Below, one piece after another: positions 14,495 through 25,799 of a DNA stretch of 64,000 nucleotides (positions within the stretch are counted from its first letter, which is position 1; every line of letters starts with the position of its first letter). The position numbers and the translations under genes were made by a program. The DNA lies in contig NC_057861.1 of NCBI RefSeq assembly GCF_019393635.1, positions 172,455,577 through 172,519,576 on the forward strand, written 5' to 3'. Source of the DNA: Dromiciops gliroides. Lineage: Eukaryota > Chordata > Mammalia > Microbiotheria > Microbiotheriidae. Below the pieces are notes generated by a model that saw only the letters and a list, made by a program, of their open reading frames with translations, searched no databases and was not told the DNA's origin.

Positions 14495-15574
14495 ATCTAG
14501 TGCCCTGAGAGGTTAGATGACTTGCCCAGGGTCATGTGCTTTAGGTGTATGTTTTGGTATTTGTCTTCTTATTGTCATCCTCCCACTTTTTCTCCTAAAC
14601 CTTCTGTAATCTAGTTTATAAAGTTATCACTGACCTCTTAATTGCCAAGTTTGATGGCCTTTTCCAAGGACCATAGATTTAGAGCTGGAAAGGACCTTAG
14701 AAGATGTGTCCAACCTCTTCATTTTACAGACAAAGAAAACTAAGGCCCAGAGAGATTAAAAGACTTGTCCAGAATAATGTGTCTATAGTAAATACTCAAG
14801 GCAGGATTTAAATTCAGGTTTTCCAAACTCCAAGTTCAGCACTCTACCCATTCTGCAACCTAGCCACCTCAAAATATTAAAGGTGGAATAGATGATTATA
14901 CTATTATAAGTTTACAATTGGAAGAGAACCATCTAATTGACTCTTTCCATATTTATAGATGTTGAAAAGGAGAAAAACAAAATAACTGACATGCTCAAGA
15001 AGACTCAGCAGCAAAATTTAAACTCAGGTAGTCTGAGTCTAAAATCCAGGGCTCCTTTTACTGTCTCACACCACTGCTGCTCATCCTTCTTGACTTCACT
15101 GAAGCAAAACCTCTTAAGTACCCTCTCATCTTAGATATTCTCCATCAGGATTTTTTGACACTGTTCTTGGTTGTCCTACCTGTTTTTCTTCATTTTCTCA
15201 AGTCTCCTTTGCTTGATCATCACCCCATGTCATATCCCCTAACAGTGGGCCCACTTTTCTGTTTATAGTGTCTCACTTAGTATCTTCATTAGCTTTCATG
15301 GGTTCAATTATCATCTCTATGCAAATTATTCCAGGTCTAGGTCTCCAGCCCTAATCTCTTTCCTGAACCCAATCCCACATCACCAGCTGCCTACTGTATA
15401 TTTCAATGTGGATGTCCTATAGGCACCTTAAACTTAATATAACTCGAACGAAACTCATCTTTTACCCCATATACACCTCTCTCCCAAACTTTCCTATTAC
15501 TATTGAGGGCATCACCATTCTTCCAGGCATCCAGGTTTACAACCTCAGTGCCATTCTTGAATCCTCATTTTTAC

Positions 15575-16238
15575 TGTTAAGATAAATATAGGGATCACCT
15601 GGATTTGATGGAGCTGCGAAATTATCCAAGTGGATTCTAGGAGACCCTGGATTAATAGGAGCAAAATGCCTTTTGACAAAGACTTCAAACTGAAGCCAGA
15701 CATCCCTATTCACTTTCCCCAAGAGAATAAATTTAAATGCCCCCTTTGAAATTCCCATTCACTAAATTCTTTCCACAAGAAAGTAAAAAGATCTTATTGT
15801 TCTCCTGATCAACTATCTAGATACTCTTGTTTTTGACAAAACCCTTTTCTGTTTCCACATAATCTAACCATAGCATCTGCTTTAAGTTGAGCTGTTAAAC
15901 AGATTTGTATTGTTTAACTGATTTACATTTATGGTATTTGCTTTGGGTTGATTTGTATCATGCTAATGAAGTTACTAGTGAGCAAAGAAAACCCTCAGAA
16001 AGAGGGAGTCCTCTAGCCCCTTTGGAAATGGTCTCTGCATGATCATGCTTATATTTCTTCTTGGGACAAAATAAATTGGTATTATGTTTTTCCTGTCTGT
16101 TTCTGATCTGGTTTTTCTTGTAGGAGAAATTATAATTTCTCTGATTTGATCTGGTTTTGTCCTGTAGGAGACATGTTCTCTGATGTGTTTATTATTTTTT
16201 TAGGAGACAGGCAATAGAAACGTATTTAATTTTCGATA
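15575..16238 (+). mobile_element. Solo LTR of an endogenous retrovirus, 4 bp TSD
   Basis: The 664 bp element starts TGTTAAGATAAATA and is flanked by ttac on both sides (15571-15574 and 16239-16242). Removing it rejoins the L2 sequence. It has a TATA-like 'gcttatatttc' near 16048 and AATAAA near 16069. Beyond that, three degenerate units of about 40 bp ('tctgatctggttttt...gtaggaga') fill 16090-16212. The 3' terminus (…CGATA) is not the usual CA. There are no viral genes. Confidence 0.7.
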
Positions 16239-16893
16239 TTACTCACTCTATACATCCATCCAATCAGTTGACAAATTTTGTCATTTTTATTTCCATAGAA
16301 ACTCTCCCATATGACTACATCTTATTACTCACAGTCATCACATACATTAAGGCCTAATTCAGTCCTTAATTACTTTTCCCCTTGGATTTTGGTGATAGAC
16401 TCCTAATTGGTCTTCCTGTCTCCAGTGCCTCCCCAATAAAATCTCTTACACATAGCCACCAAAATGCTTTTCCTAAAGCATTAGTCTGACCATGTCACCC
16501 TTCTACTTCACAAACTCCACTGCTTCCCTATGACATCAAAGATCAAATATAAACTTCTTTGTTTAGCATTTCCATTCCAATATTCTTATCTATTACTCTC
16601 CTCACCCATACTGGCCATTGCACATGACACTTATCTTCCATTTATATGCCTTTGCACTGACCAGACATGTTTAGAATGTTTCTTTTCCAAATTCTGCCGC
16701 ATGGAATTCCTGATTCCCTTCAGGAGTCAATTCAAAAGCACTCTACATAAGGTCTTTCCTGGTGCCCCACCTGTTAGTGCTTTCCCCTCTAAGATTATCT
16801 TTTATTTTCTTTGCATGTGCTTTGTATTTATTTACACATGTTTTCTATTCTCCTCTCCCCTTGCCTCCCCCCCCATTAGAATGTAAGCTTTTT

Positions 16894-17040
16894 TTTTCTT
16901 TCTTGGTGAGGCAATTGGGGTTAAGTGACTTGCCCAGGGTCACACAGCTAGTAAGTGTTAAGTGTCTGATGCTGGATTTGAACTCAGGTCCCCCTGACTC
17001 CAGGGCTGGTGCTCTATCCACTGCGCCACCTAGCTGCCCC
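16894..17040 (-). mobile_element. tRNA-like CORE-SINE inside L2, 16 bp TSD
   Basis: Flanked by agaatgtaagcttttt at 16878-16893 and 17041-17056. The element ends 'ccacctagctgcccc'. Confidence 0.93.
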
Positions 17041-17154
17041 AGAATGTAAGCTTTTTGAAGGCAGGGATTGTCTTTGTATTAGCAGTACCTAACATTGGCA
17101 CATATTAAATGTTTGCTAAATTTCTGTTGATTCACTGAGTCAGAATCAATGAAT

Positions 17155-17500
17155 CAGTAAACATTTGTTAAGTACCTACTACTAGCTAGGCACTGTATTA
17201 AACACTGGGGATAGAAAAAGAGGAGCTTACAATCTAATCAGGGAAAGGATATGTAAACAAATATATACAAAGCAAGCAACTATACAAGAAACAATAATAA
17301 ATAATTAACAAAGGGAAGGCACTAGAATTAAGAAAAGTTAGGAAAATCTTCTTGTAAAAGATAGGATTTTAGTTAGGAAATCAGGAAGGTCAATAGGCAG
17401 ACCAGTGGAGGAAGTGTAGCAGACACGGGAGACAAGCAGAGAAAATGCTCGAAACAGAGAATTAGAGTGTTCTGTGCATGGAAGAGTCAGGATGCTAGTA
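17155..17500 (+). repeat. Dispersed repeat of unnamed family, copy 1
   Basis: 'taagtacctactactagctaggcactgt'-type text followed by 'aaatatatacaaagcaagc' and 'ggcactagaattaag'. The same order recurs at 39838-40300 and 55815-56350. I recognise it as an interspersed mammalian/marsupial repeat but cannot name the family. Confidence 0.65.
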
Positions 17501-17773
17501 TCGCTGTATTGGAGTATGCATCAGAAGTGGATAAGTTAATGAAAACTTGAACAATTTGAGTGGACTGACTCCAGGATGGGCACCTGGATAGCAATGTATG
17601 AAGTACCCTCCTAGTCCCCACCTCTTGTTGCCTGGAACTTTCCAATAGAAAACTGCCTGAAACACTACCACTAAGAGATTTGTTTAGGTCAATAAGCATT
17701 CTCTTTAAAAATCTGAGTGACAATGAAAGAAAGGATCAAAGGGTGTTATCATCTTGTTGTTGTTATTATTATT

Positions 17774-17990
17774 GGGGCAGCTAGGTAGCGCAGTGGATAA
17801 AGTGCCTGGATTCAGGAAGACCAACTTTCCTGACTGAACCCGGCCTCAGACACTTACTAGCTGTGTAATCCTGGACAAGTCACTTAACCTTTTTTTTGCC
17901 TCAGTTTCTTCATCTGTAAAATAACCTGGAGAAGGAAAACCCAAAATGGATTCACAAAGAGTCAGACACCTCAGTGTGTATTTTTTTAAT
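17774..17990 (+). mobile_element. Composite SINE
   Basis: Head 'ggggcagctaggtagcgcag', then 'cctcagtttcttcatctgtaaaat' and the tail 'aaagagtcagac'. It differs from the short CORE-SINEs in its 3' half. Confidence 0.8.
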
Positions 17991-18249
17991 CCCATTGCCT
18001 TTTTCCTGATATCTGGCAAAGAACAAGAATACTGAGAAAACGGGAATTTTGATGGAGGAAGAATAATGAAGCGGAGAAGAGAGAATGGTAATTTTGGAAC
18101 ATGAAGCACTGAAAGGTCTGAATCAGGTGTTACAGCAGCAGAATACTGGGCAGCATGAAGGCGCAGGAACCACAGGAGGGTAGAAAAAACATAGCATAGA
18201 CAGGAAGGTATAGAAGACATGGTTCACCTCCTCTAGCATTTAGATGGGG

Positions 18250-18665
18250 ACGATGGATGACTCAGGGAAGGAAAAGGACATTCTTTTTTCCCTTCTTGAT
18301 CTTGTCCTTGACATCCTGGACTTCAAACCATGCTTCTCTAGTTACTAGATCCCAGAAGTCCCAACCACCTCACCCAGGGATACCCCTCCCCATATCATAC
18401 TCTGCCCTCTCTGCCCCAGGACAGCCTGCCTTCATTTCCCTCAGGGCTCTCATCCCAATTTTCCCTAGATTAAAAACCAAACCCTAATCTGGTACTTTCA
18501 TTGCTTTCCTCCTCCTCCTCCCCCTATGTTTTCAGCTCTCTTTTGTGTGCTCTCTTCCCCCATTAAAATGTAAGCTCTCTGAGGGCAGCGGTCTTTCCTC
18601 TTATATTTATATCCCCAAACTTCAGCACATTGCCTGACACATAAAAAACAGTTAACATATGTTTG
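18250..18665 (+). repeat. L2-like LINE 3' end
   Basis: Ends 'attaaaatgtaagctctctgagggcag'-type text followed by 'gcctgacacataaaaaacag', the L2 3' signature. Confidence 0.65.
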
Positions 18666-18749
18666 TTTCCTTCCTTGCTTCCTTTCTCCTTGCCCCCAAC
18701 AACCACATGGTCTATATGCCCTGGAGAATTGTAAGTGGGGCTAAGTTTT

Positions 18750-18917
18750 TGTTTTGTTTTGTTTTGTTTGTTTTGGGTTTTTTTTGCAGGGCAATGGGGG
18801 TTAAGTGACTTGCCCAGGGTCACACAGCTAGTGTCAAGTGTCTGAGACCAGATTTGAACTCAGATCCTCCTGAATCCAGGGCCAGTGCTTTATCCACTGC
18901 ACCACCTAGCTGCCCCC
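18750..18917 (-). mobile_element. tRNA-like CORE-SINE
   Basis: Reverse-complement SINE with flanks ggggctaagtttt and ggggctaaatttt. Confidence 0.9.
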
Positions 18918-19289
18918 GGGGCTAAATTTTATTATTTCAGTTACATAATAGATTAACTTGATTTTTATGGCTACTTTGGGAGTCACAATTTATAGTATTG
19001 TTTCTACAGGAAAATATATTTGGAGTTCCAAACAACTGATTTAAAAATTAGCTTTTGGAACACAAACCATTTTAAGTTAAGGCTGGCCTACTGTAGCTCC
19101 TTAGTAATTCACTTAGGCATTTCATAGCTTTTCTTCTCTAGTGTCACTGGAAAAGGGATTTCCATTCCCAATCATAATAATAATTAAAATGTTTTCAAAT
19201 ATGTGTGCAATTCACTGAGATTTTGCATTCTACCTAGACTATATATATCTTGGGTCCCAAGTAAATATTTCAGAAAGATTCCTCTATAG

Positions 19290-19654
19290 CAGAGGTGTCA
19301 AACATGGATTGCAGTACAGGTGAACCAGATTAAAATGGAATTGGTAAATATTTAATGAAACATATAAAAATATAAGAGAACACCAATAATGTTAATATAT
19401 GGTTTTCTATGTCCACATGCAACCAGCAGGGATCTTTATGTATAGTATAGTGGCCCTGTTTCCATTTAATTTTCCCTTTATTTATTTATTTGTTTGTTTG
19501 TTTATTTATGTATTTATTTGCGGTTCATTGAGGGTTAAGTGACTTGCCCCGGGTCTGAGGCTGGATTTGAACTCGGGTCCTCCTGAATCCAGGGCCAGTG
19601 CTTTATCCACTGTGCCACCTAGCTGCCCCCTCCCATTTAACTTTGATGTCACTG
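19290..19654 (+). mobile_element. hAT-like MITE, copy 2, split by a SINE
   Basis: It starts cagaggtgtcaaacatgg and follows copy 1 base for base ('aatatttaatgaaacata', 'atatggttttctatgtccacatg', 'agtggccctgtttcc'). It is interrupted at 19471-19632 and resumes 'aactttgatgtcactg'. Confidence 0.72.
19471..19632 (-). mobile_element. tRNA-like CORE-SINE nested in the hAT-like element
   Basis: Flanked by ccatttaa at 19462-19469 and 19633-19640. It ends 'gccacctagctgccccc' and carries a (TTTA)n(TTTG)n tail on the + strand. Confidence 0.88.
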
Positions 19655-19755
19655 TTTTAATCTAAAAATCACCAAGTGAATATATTTCCAAGAGAATGAA
19701 AACCTACTATTAGAGTATCTTTCCTTCTCTTATAATATAGAAGTCATCTGGATAG

Positions 19756-20045
19756 GACAGCTAGATGGCACAGTGGATAGAGCACTGGCCCTGAAGTTAG
19801 GAGGACCTGAATTCAAGTCTCACCTCAGACACTTACTAGCTGTATGACCCTGGCAAGTAACAACCCCAATTGCCTTAAACATCCAGGGCCATCTCCAGTT
19901 GTCCTGATGTTTATATTGCTACTGGACCCATATGTGACTTTGTATAGCCCTCCCTCACTTCAATCCAATTCACTTCAAGTCATGACATCATCCCTATTTC
20001 ATGGTCCTCTTCCAGAATGAAGGACCAACAACAAACCAACAACAA
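19756..20045 (+). mobile_element. Composite SINE, about 290 bp
   Basis: Head 'ggacagctagatggcacagtg', tail 'catggtcctcttccagaatga' and then (AAC)n. This is the full form of the fragment seen at 3450-3620. Confidence 0.85.
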
Positions 20046-20145
20046 CAGCAGCACCTGGATATTTCCCTTCTATGTACTCGGGTCAACAATTTCACCTAAT
20101 CCAAAGTCAAGTTAGTATGGAAGAGATCCATAACTTTATAGTATT

Positions 20146-20287
20146 TTTTTTTTTTTGCGGGGCAATGAGGGTTAAGTGACTTGCCCAGCGTCACACAGCT
20201 AATGTCAAGTGTCTGAGGCTGGATTTGAACTCAGGTTCTCCTGAATCCAAGGCTAGTGCTTTATCCACTGCGCCACCAGCTGCCCCC
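20146..20287 (-). mobile_element. tRNA-like CORE-SINE, left arm of an inverted pair
   Basis: Flanked by aactttatagtatt at 20132-20145 and 20288-20301. Confidence 0.92.
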
Positions 20288-20314
20288 AACTTTATAGTAT
20301 TAAAAATAGGTTAG

Positions 20315-20458
20315 AGGAGCAGCTAGGTGGCGCAGTGTATAGAGCACCAACCCTGGATTCATAAGGACCTGAGTTCAAATCTGGCCTCAGACACTTAACA
20401 CTTACTAGCTGTGTGACCCTGGGCAAGTCATTTAACCCCAATTGCCTCACCAAAAAAA
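20315..20458 (+). mobile_element. tRNA-like CORE-SINE, right arm of an inverted pair
   Basis: Flanked by aaaaataggttag at 20302-20314 and 20459-20471. It was an independent insertion 27 bp from the opposite-strand copy. Confidence 0.92.
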
Positions 20459-20829
20459 AAAAATAGGTTAGTACATTATATTTGAAATCAAGAAAATGTA
20501 GCATACATAGTTCACTATTTATGGCATTTGAAATATGTTTAATTATAATAGCTACCTGCCCCTTTTGACTAAGGAAAGTGCATTCTGCAAATTAAGGACA
20601 GAGTAACACTAATTTGTATTAATAGCTTCATATTTATATGCTGTTGTAAAGCCTAGTAAGATTATACATAAGTATAATCTTTAAGGAATTTAACTAAAGA
20701 ACTATTTATGGCCCAAATGGAATTTTCTTCAGGCAGCCAACTAACTAATATTTATTGAACTCCTCCCTTAGTTCAATTTTCCTGACTTTTTAAAAACTAT
20801 TTTTTCCTTTGGAATCTCAGCTATAATCC

Positions 20830-21020
20830 ATACATAATATATGCATATAATATGTGTGTATGCATACACACACATTATATGTGTATATATTCTCTTCCTC
20901 ATATATATACATATACTGAGACACATTTATATAGGATATATAGCCTTTCTTCTTATATATAAGGATATATGTGTATGTATACAAATGAACTATATATATA
21001 TATATATATATTTATATATT
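20830..21020. repeat. AT-rich (TATA/ATGT)n simple repeat
   Basis: Alternating TA, TG and CA dinucleotides for nearly 200 bases. The open frame across it is an artefact. Confidence 0.8.
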
Positions 21021-21932
21021 TGACAAAATATAACACAAACTCACACAGATATATCCTTTCTTCTTCCCTTTGGCTATATTTTCTTCCTCTTCTACTTATG
21101 TAAGATGACCTTAAAGAGAAATTCTGTTGGAAACCTAAGCCTTATTTTCAGGTCTATACTGCTAATACTATTTACACAGGATTAAAGAAAGATTAGCACG
21201 ATGGACACTCAGAGGACAAAAAAGCTTAATTTATATGTCAATCAGCTCTTACATAGAATAAAATTTTCATTGTTTGATGTGACCTGATTTGTAGACCATC
21301 CTGCAATGCCATGACTAAAGTTTCAAAAGTTTTTAAAATGCCAGTGTTGCTGTAAAAAGAAAATAATCAGAATTATTTATCTATTTATATTCCATACTAA
21401 AGAAAATAAATTTGTACACAGAGGAAAGAAGCACAATCAAAATGGAAAAAAAAAACCCCAACAACCACCAAACATTTAAAATGTTTTGCTTGGTCTTCTG
21501 TCAGCTATAATAAGTCAATTTTTAAAAATCTGTTACTGAAAAATATATAGTTCAATTAAGAGAAAATGATCTCTTTTCTAAAAATTAGCTAAAAACAATC
21601 TAATAGTTCTTAAACACTTTAGTCTGAGACCAATTTTTAGGTAGGGGAGTAGGCAGCCACAAAAAAGATATACCTTGTAGGGGTCCAGGAAGTATTTCTT
21701 CTTGTTCCCCACATTCCATGTTTGTCTATGCACTCATGAGCACATGTGCACATTCATGTGTATACAAACATACTATTTCAGAGTTTGAAGGAACCTCAGT
21801 GGCCATATAATTCTAGTTCAACTCATACCTAAAAAAGAATATCTAACAGCTGGTCATGTGAAGACCTCAAACAAAGGGGAACCCACTGCCTCCAGAAGTC
21901 CCTCATTCCATTTCTGGATAGCTCAAGTTCTT

Positions 21933-22089
21933 TTTATTTATTTATTTATTTTCGTGGGGCAATGAGGATTAAGTGACTTCCCCAGGGTCACACAGCTAGT
22001 AAGTGTCAAGTGTCTGAGGCCAAATTTGAACTCAGGTCCTCCTGAATCCCAGGCCGGTGCTTTATTCACAGCACCACCTAGCTGCTCCC
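21933..22089 (-). mobile_element. tRNA-like CORE-SINE
   Basis: Flanked by tagctcaagttctt at 21919-21932 and 22090-22103. Confidence 0.92.
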
Positions 22090-22639
22090 TAGCTCAAGTT
22101 CTTAATAAGATTTTCCTTACATAATGTTTAAATTTACTTTTCAATTTCCACCCATTACTCCTATTTATCTCCTTTGGGGTAAAACAGAATAAATCTAATC
22201 CCTTCTTTTCTAAGACAATTCTTCAAACACTTAAAGAAAGCTTAGTTTTTTCTTCTTTAAGTTAAACATTCACATTGTGATAAGCCTCTTCATATAAGGT
22301 TTTCCAACATGCTAGAAACTGCCAGAACTTGTGTTCAACATAACCTTGGAGAGCCCTGGATTCACCTCCACACCTCCTATAAGGCATTAAGAGTATGAAT
22401 TTGTGGAGAAAAATATAAAATGACTCTCAGTCCCTTGTATCCTGTTTCCTTTCATAGTGATAGGGGCAGAAAGGTGGGAACATGTGCTAAGAATTGCAGT
22501 TTTTAGTCTGTCTATAAATTTGAACTTGACTATTGGTCCTCTAAATGTGAATTCCTTGTCTAATGTCCAATGAGTGAACATAATGCTGGAGGAGCAGAAT
22601 CACAGCAATCTTGACATTCTTAGAAACTAAAAAGGAAGA

Positions 22640-23858
22640 AAGAAGAAAGTTGAAGTCAAAAAGGACAGCTCAAAAGTACCCCTTAGAAATGCAAAGAAAA
22701 GATATGGAAAAGTTTATTTTATCATATATCCTAAAGCAAGTAGAAAGATTTCATGGGTCATTTTGTTTATTTCATTAAAAAAGATTCATTCTAAGTATTT
22801 ACAAAAAGACCATTGTGAAAATAATTGCAGTTTATGTACCAACAGTGGTTGTAGAAGATTAAAAAGTAGAGAAATTATTATGAAGAACTTGATAAGACCA
22901 TTAAAATTATATCATCAAAAACTTTGGTGCTCAGTGACTTTGATGAAAAAGTGGGAATAGGTAAATGGTGAGAAATATGCGGAATAGCTTGGCTTAGTAA
23001 GATGGAATAAAAGAGGCCAAAGACAAAGAAACCTCAGGCCTTCATATGATTTATACTATTTTTTAAATAAAAGAATCAATCAGTAGGTACTGAACATGGC
23101 AAACACTAAATAATATCACAAAAAATAAAACCATGTTTTAGGAGACAAAAAACTAATTATTGATGAGTCATCCTTGAATCAGTTGTCTGTAATCAGATCA
23201 TTGACTTGTTAGAAGAAAGATCAAAACTAGTAAAAAACTGAATGATAAAAAGAAATAGCATCCAAAGGAAACAACTTAATCCTAACATATAGAAAAAAGA
23301 AATTAATAATGAAAATTAGTAATGAAGAGCAGAAATGACATTAAAATCCAATTCTAATTTTATGATGAAGTTAATTCAATAAAAGTCAATCACTAAAACA
23401 AAGAGACCGAAGAAGTCTAAAAAGCACCTAGACAGCAAATTCTTGATTTACTTGCCAATGGAAAAGAGATAGTGGCCAAAGCCAATATTAGTTTAGAATA
23501 TCAACTTGCCTATAAAATTTTTACAAAGAATAATGATTATGATCAATTTTACTTCATAAGAGAGAAGCAACAGAGCGTAGTAAAATTAGTTTAAAGAAAG
23601 CTTGAGAAGAAATCAAAGTCTAAATGAACAAAACTGCATTTAAAGATGAAAATAGATATAAAGGACAAGAAACAGAGCAAGAGAGAAAGAAATTACAAAC
23701 ATTTTTATTATGAAGGTTTTCACCATTAAGGACAATAGAGCTACCACATGTAGTTTCTAATATCACTGTCCCAGATGTGCATCTAGAGGAGGTAAAAATG
23801 GCACCAAAGAAGAAAAGATTTGATTGGACAAAGTTTACATTAAGAATATCTGTGCTTT
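22640..23858 (+). mobile_element. Decayed RTE-clade LINE, endonuclease region
   Basis: Translating the + strand in pieces gives SDFDEKVGIG near 22938-22960, like the GDFNAKVG motif of apurinic endonuclease domains, followed by 'KYAE' and 'KRGQ'-like text and a later SDH-like remnant near 23195. This order fits RTE/BovB-type LINEs. Many stops and frameshifts are present. A SINE lies at the right end (23859-24027). Confidence 0.5.
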
Positions 23859-24027
23859 GGGGGCAGCTAGGTGGCGCAGTGGATAGAGCACTGGCCCTGG
23901 ATTCAGGAGGACCTGAGTTCAAATCCGGCCTCAGACACTTAACACTTACTAGCTATGTGACCCTGGGCAAGTCACTTAACTCCAACTGCATCACCAAAAA
24001 CAAAACAAAACAAACAAAAAAACCCTC
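23859..24027 (+). mobile_element. tRNA-like CORE-SINE, 17 bp TSD
   Basis: Flanked by aagaatatctgtgcttt at 23842-23858 and 24028-24044. Confidence 0.94.
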
Positions 24028-24227
24028 AAGAATATCTGTGCTTTTAAATAGTATTTTAGAATCACATCAGGAACCAGTCAAGCTCAGTAGAGAGTAAAAG
24101 TTCCATTCTCTTCCCCTTTTATGGAAACTGTAACAACATTCACCCTTTTCCAGTTCTGTGGTGCCTCTCCTGTTCAAGTCAATCACTAAAACAAAGAGAC
24201 CAAGGAAGTCTTTTAAAAAAATATTGA

Positions 24228-24385
24228 GGGGCAGCTAGATAGCGCAGTGGATAGAGCACCGGCCCTGGAGTCAGGAGTACCTGAGTTCAAATCCGGCCTC
24301 AGACACTTAACACTTACTAGCTGTGTGACCCTGGGCAAGTCACTTAACCCCAATTGCCTCACTAACCCCCCCCCCCAAAAAACAA
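24228..24385 (+). mobile_element. tRNA-like CORE-SINE
   Basis: Head 'ggggcagctagatagcgcag', B-box-like 'gagttcaaatccgg', flanked by aaaaaaatattga on both sides. Confidence 0.92.
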
Positions 24386-24929
24386 AAAAAAATATTGAAT
24401 TGAAATATTTTATTTTTACATTGCTTAGATTTCACCTATATCCCTCCTCCTCTACTCTATCAGAGGACCATTCCTTATAACATCTCTTACATTTTTTCCT
24501 GAGAGGAAAACAAACAAAATTCAGCAAAACCAATCAACACACCAAAAAAAAAAATATGATGTTATACAACGGTCCACACCTATGACCTTCCAATTCCACA
24601 AAAGAAGCTTCTTTCTCCCTGATCTTTCAATATTTTATAATGGCTCAGCAATCACACCTACCTGTTCTTTCAGTATCCTTGGACAGAGATGTTCTAAGTA
24701 AGGGGACTTAATTCTTCAAGAACAGCTAGTGCTCTTATTTGAATATCAACACACACACATTAGTCATTTTGTTTTCTGTTCTTTTCAGTCCAAAGATCTT
24801 GGCAGAGAAAACAAAAGCAAAATAGGAGTTGTGATCTCTTTTTTCTTTTGTTTATAATCATAACTGTATTCACCTCAGAGAGTGGTCTAATACTTTCTAG
24901 ACTTACATATATAATCTAAATGCATGTGT

Positions 24930-25065
24930 GCACACACATATATATTAGATATTATGAATAATGTTATATTCATATAATATATTATAGCATGTAATGTATT
25001 GCATATTATAAATATTTTGTTCATACATATGAATAATATATTATACATATGATATAAAATAAATT
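24930..25065. repeat. AT-rich simple repeat
   Basis: Degenerate (ATAT)n with ATTATA units. Confidence 0.7.
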
Positions 25066-25641
25066 ATGAGGGTGGTAGTACAGATCTGTGATTTCATCCA
25101 TGTAGGGAACTCCCAGAGAGGAAATCTGTCACCAAAGGAGATCAGCACCTACCTGCTATCACTTACAATTTTAGAGAATTGACTATCGTCATTGAGAATT
25201 TGTGACTTGTCAGGGGTGGGACTTGAACAAGCCTGCCTAACTCCTAAGTCAACTGTCTCTTTATTCAGTATTCCTGGGCTGCATATTAATGTATAGAAAC
25301 ATTTTCTTTCTTTTTTAAGATAATTTTTCATTGGTATCTTTTAAACATAATCATATTTTCCCCAATATCTCTCTTCCACCTCTTCCTCTAACTTATCTGT
25401 AATTAAATGAGATATTTGTGAAACACTTTGCAAACCTTAAAGTGCTATATAAATTCTAGTTATTATTATTTTATTAGTGTAGGGAACTTCTGTTTTTTGT
25501 TTTTATTTTATTTTTTTATCTGTTTAGAATTTTATTTTCCAAAATATATGTAAAAAACAAGTTTTGACATCAGGGAATTTCTAACAAAGAAAGTCCCTCC
25601 ATAAATGAAACTGTCCTGCTCAATTGTGCCTTACAGCTTTA

Positions 25642-25799
25642 TTTTTACTTTATTTATTTTTTTAATGAGGCAATGAGGGTTAAGTGACTTCCCCAAGGTC
25701 ATACAGCTAGTAAGTGTTAAGTTTCTGAGGCCAGCTTTGAACTCAGGTCCTCCTGAATCCAGGGTCAGTGCTCTATCCACTGAGCCACCTAGCTGCCCC
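25642..25799 (-). mobile_element. tRNA-like CORE-SINE, 15 bp TSD
   Basis: Flanked by tgccttacagcttta at 25627-25641 and 25800-25814. Confidence 0.93.

Larger units (their letters stand above)
15170..17150 (+). repeat. L2-like LINE, split by a solo LTR and a SINE
   Basis: L2-type text runs from about 15170 ('tgttcttggttgtcc') to 15574 and resumes at 16239 ('ttactcactctatacatcc'). It reaches the 3' end 'agaatgtaagctttttgaagg'...'gtttgctaaatttctgttga' by 17150. It is cut by the LTR at 15575-16238 and the SINE at 16894-17040. Confidence 0.7.

Noticed and set aside
21160..21240. Possible second U6 copy ('gaaagattagcacgatgg')
   Set aside because: Only about 15 bases resemble U6, with no similarity at either end.
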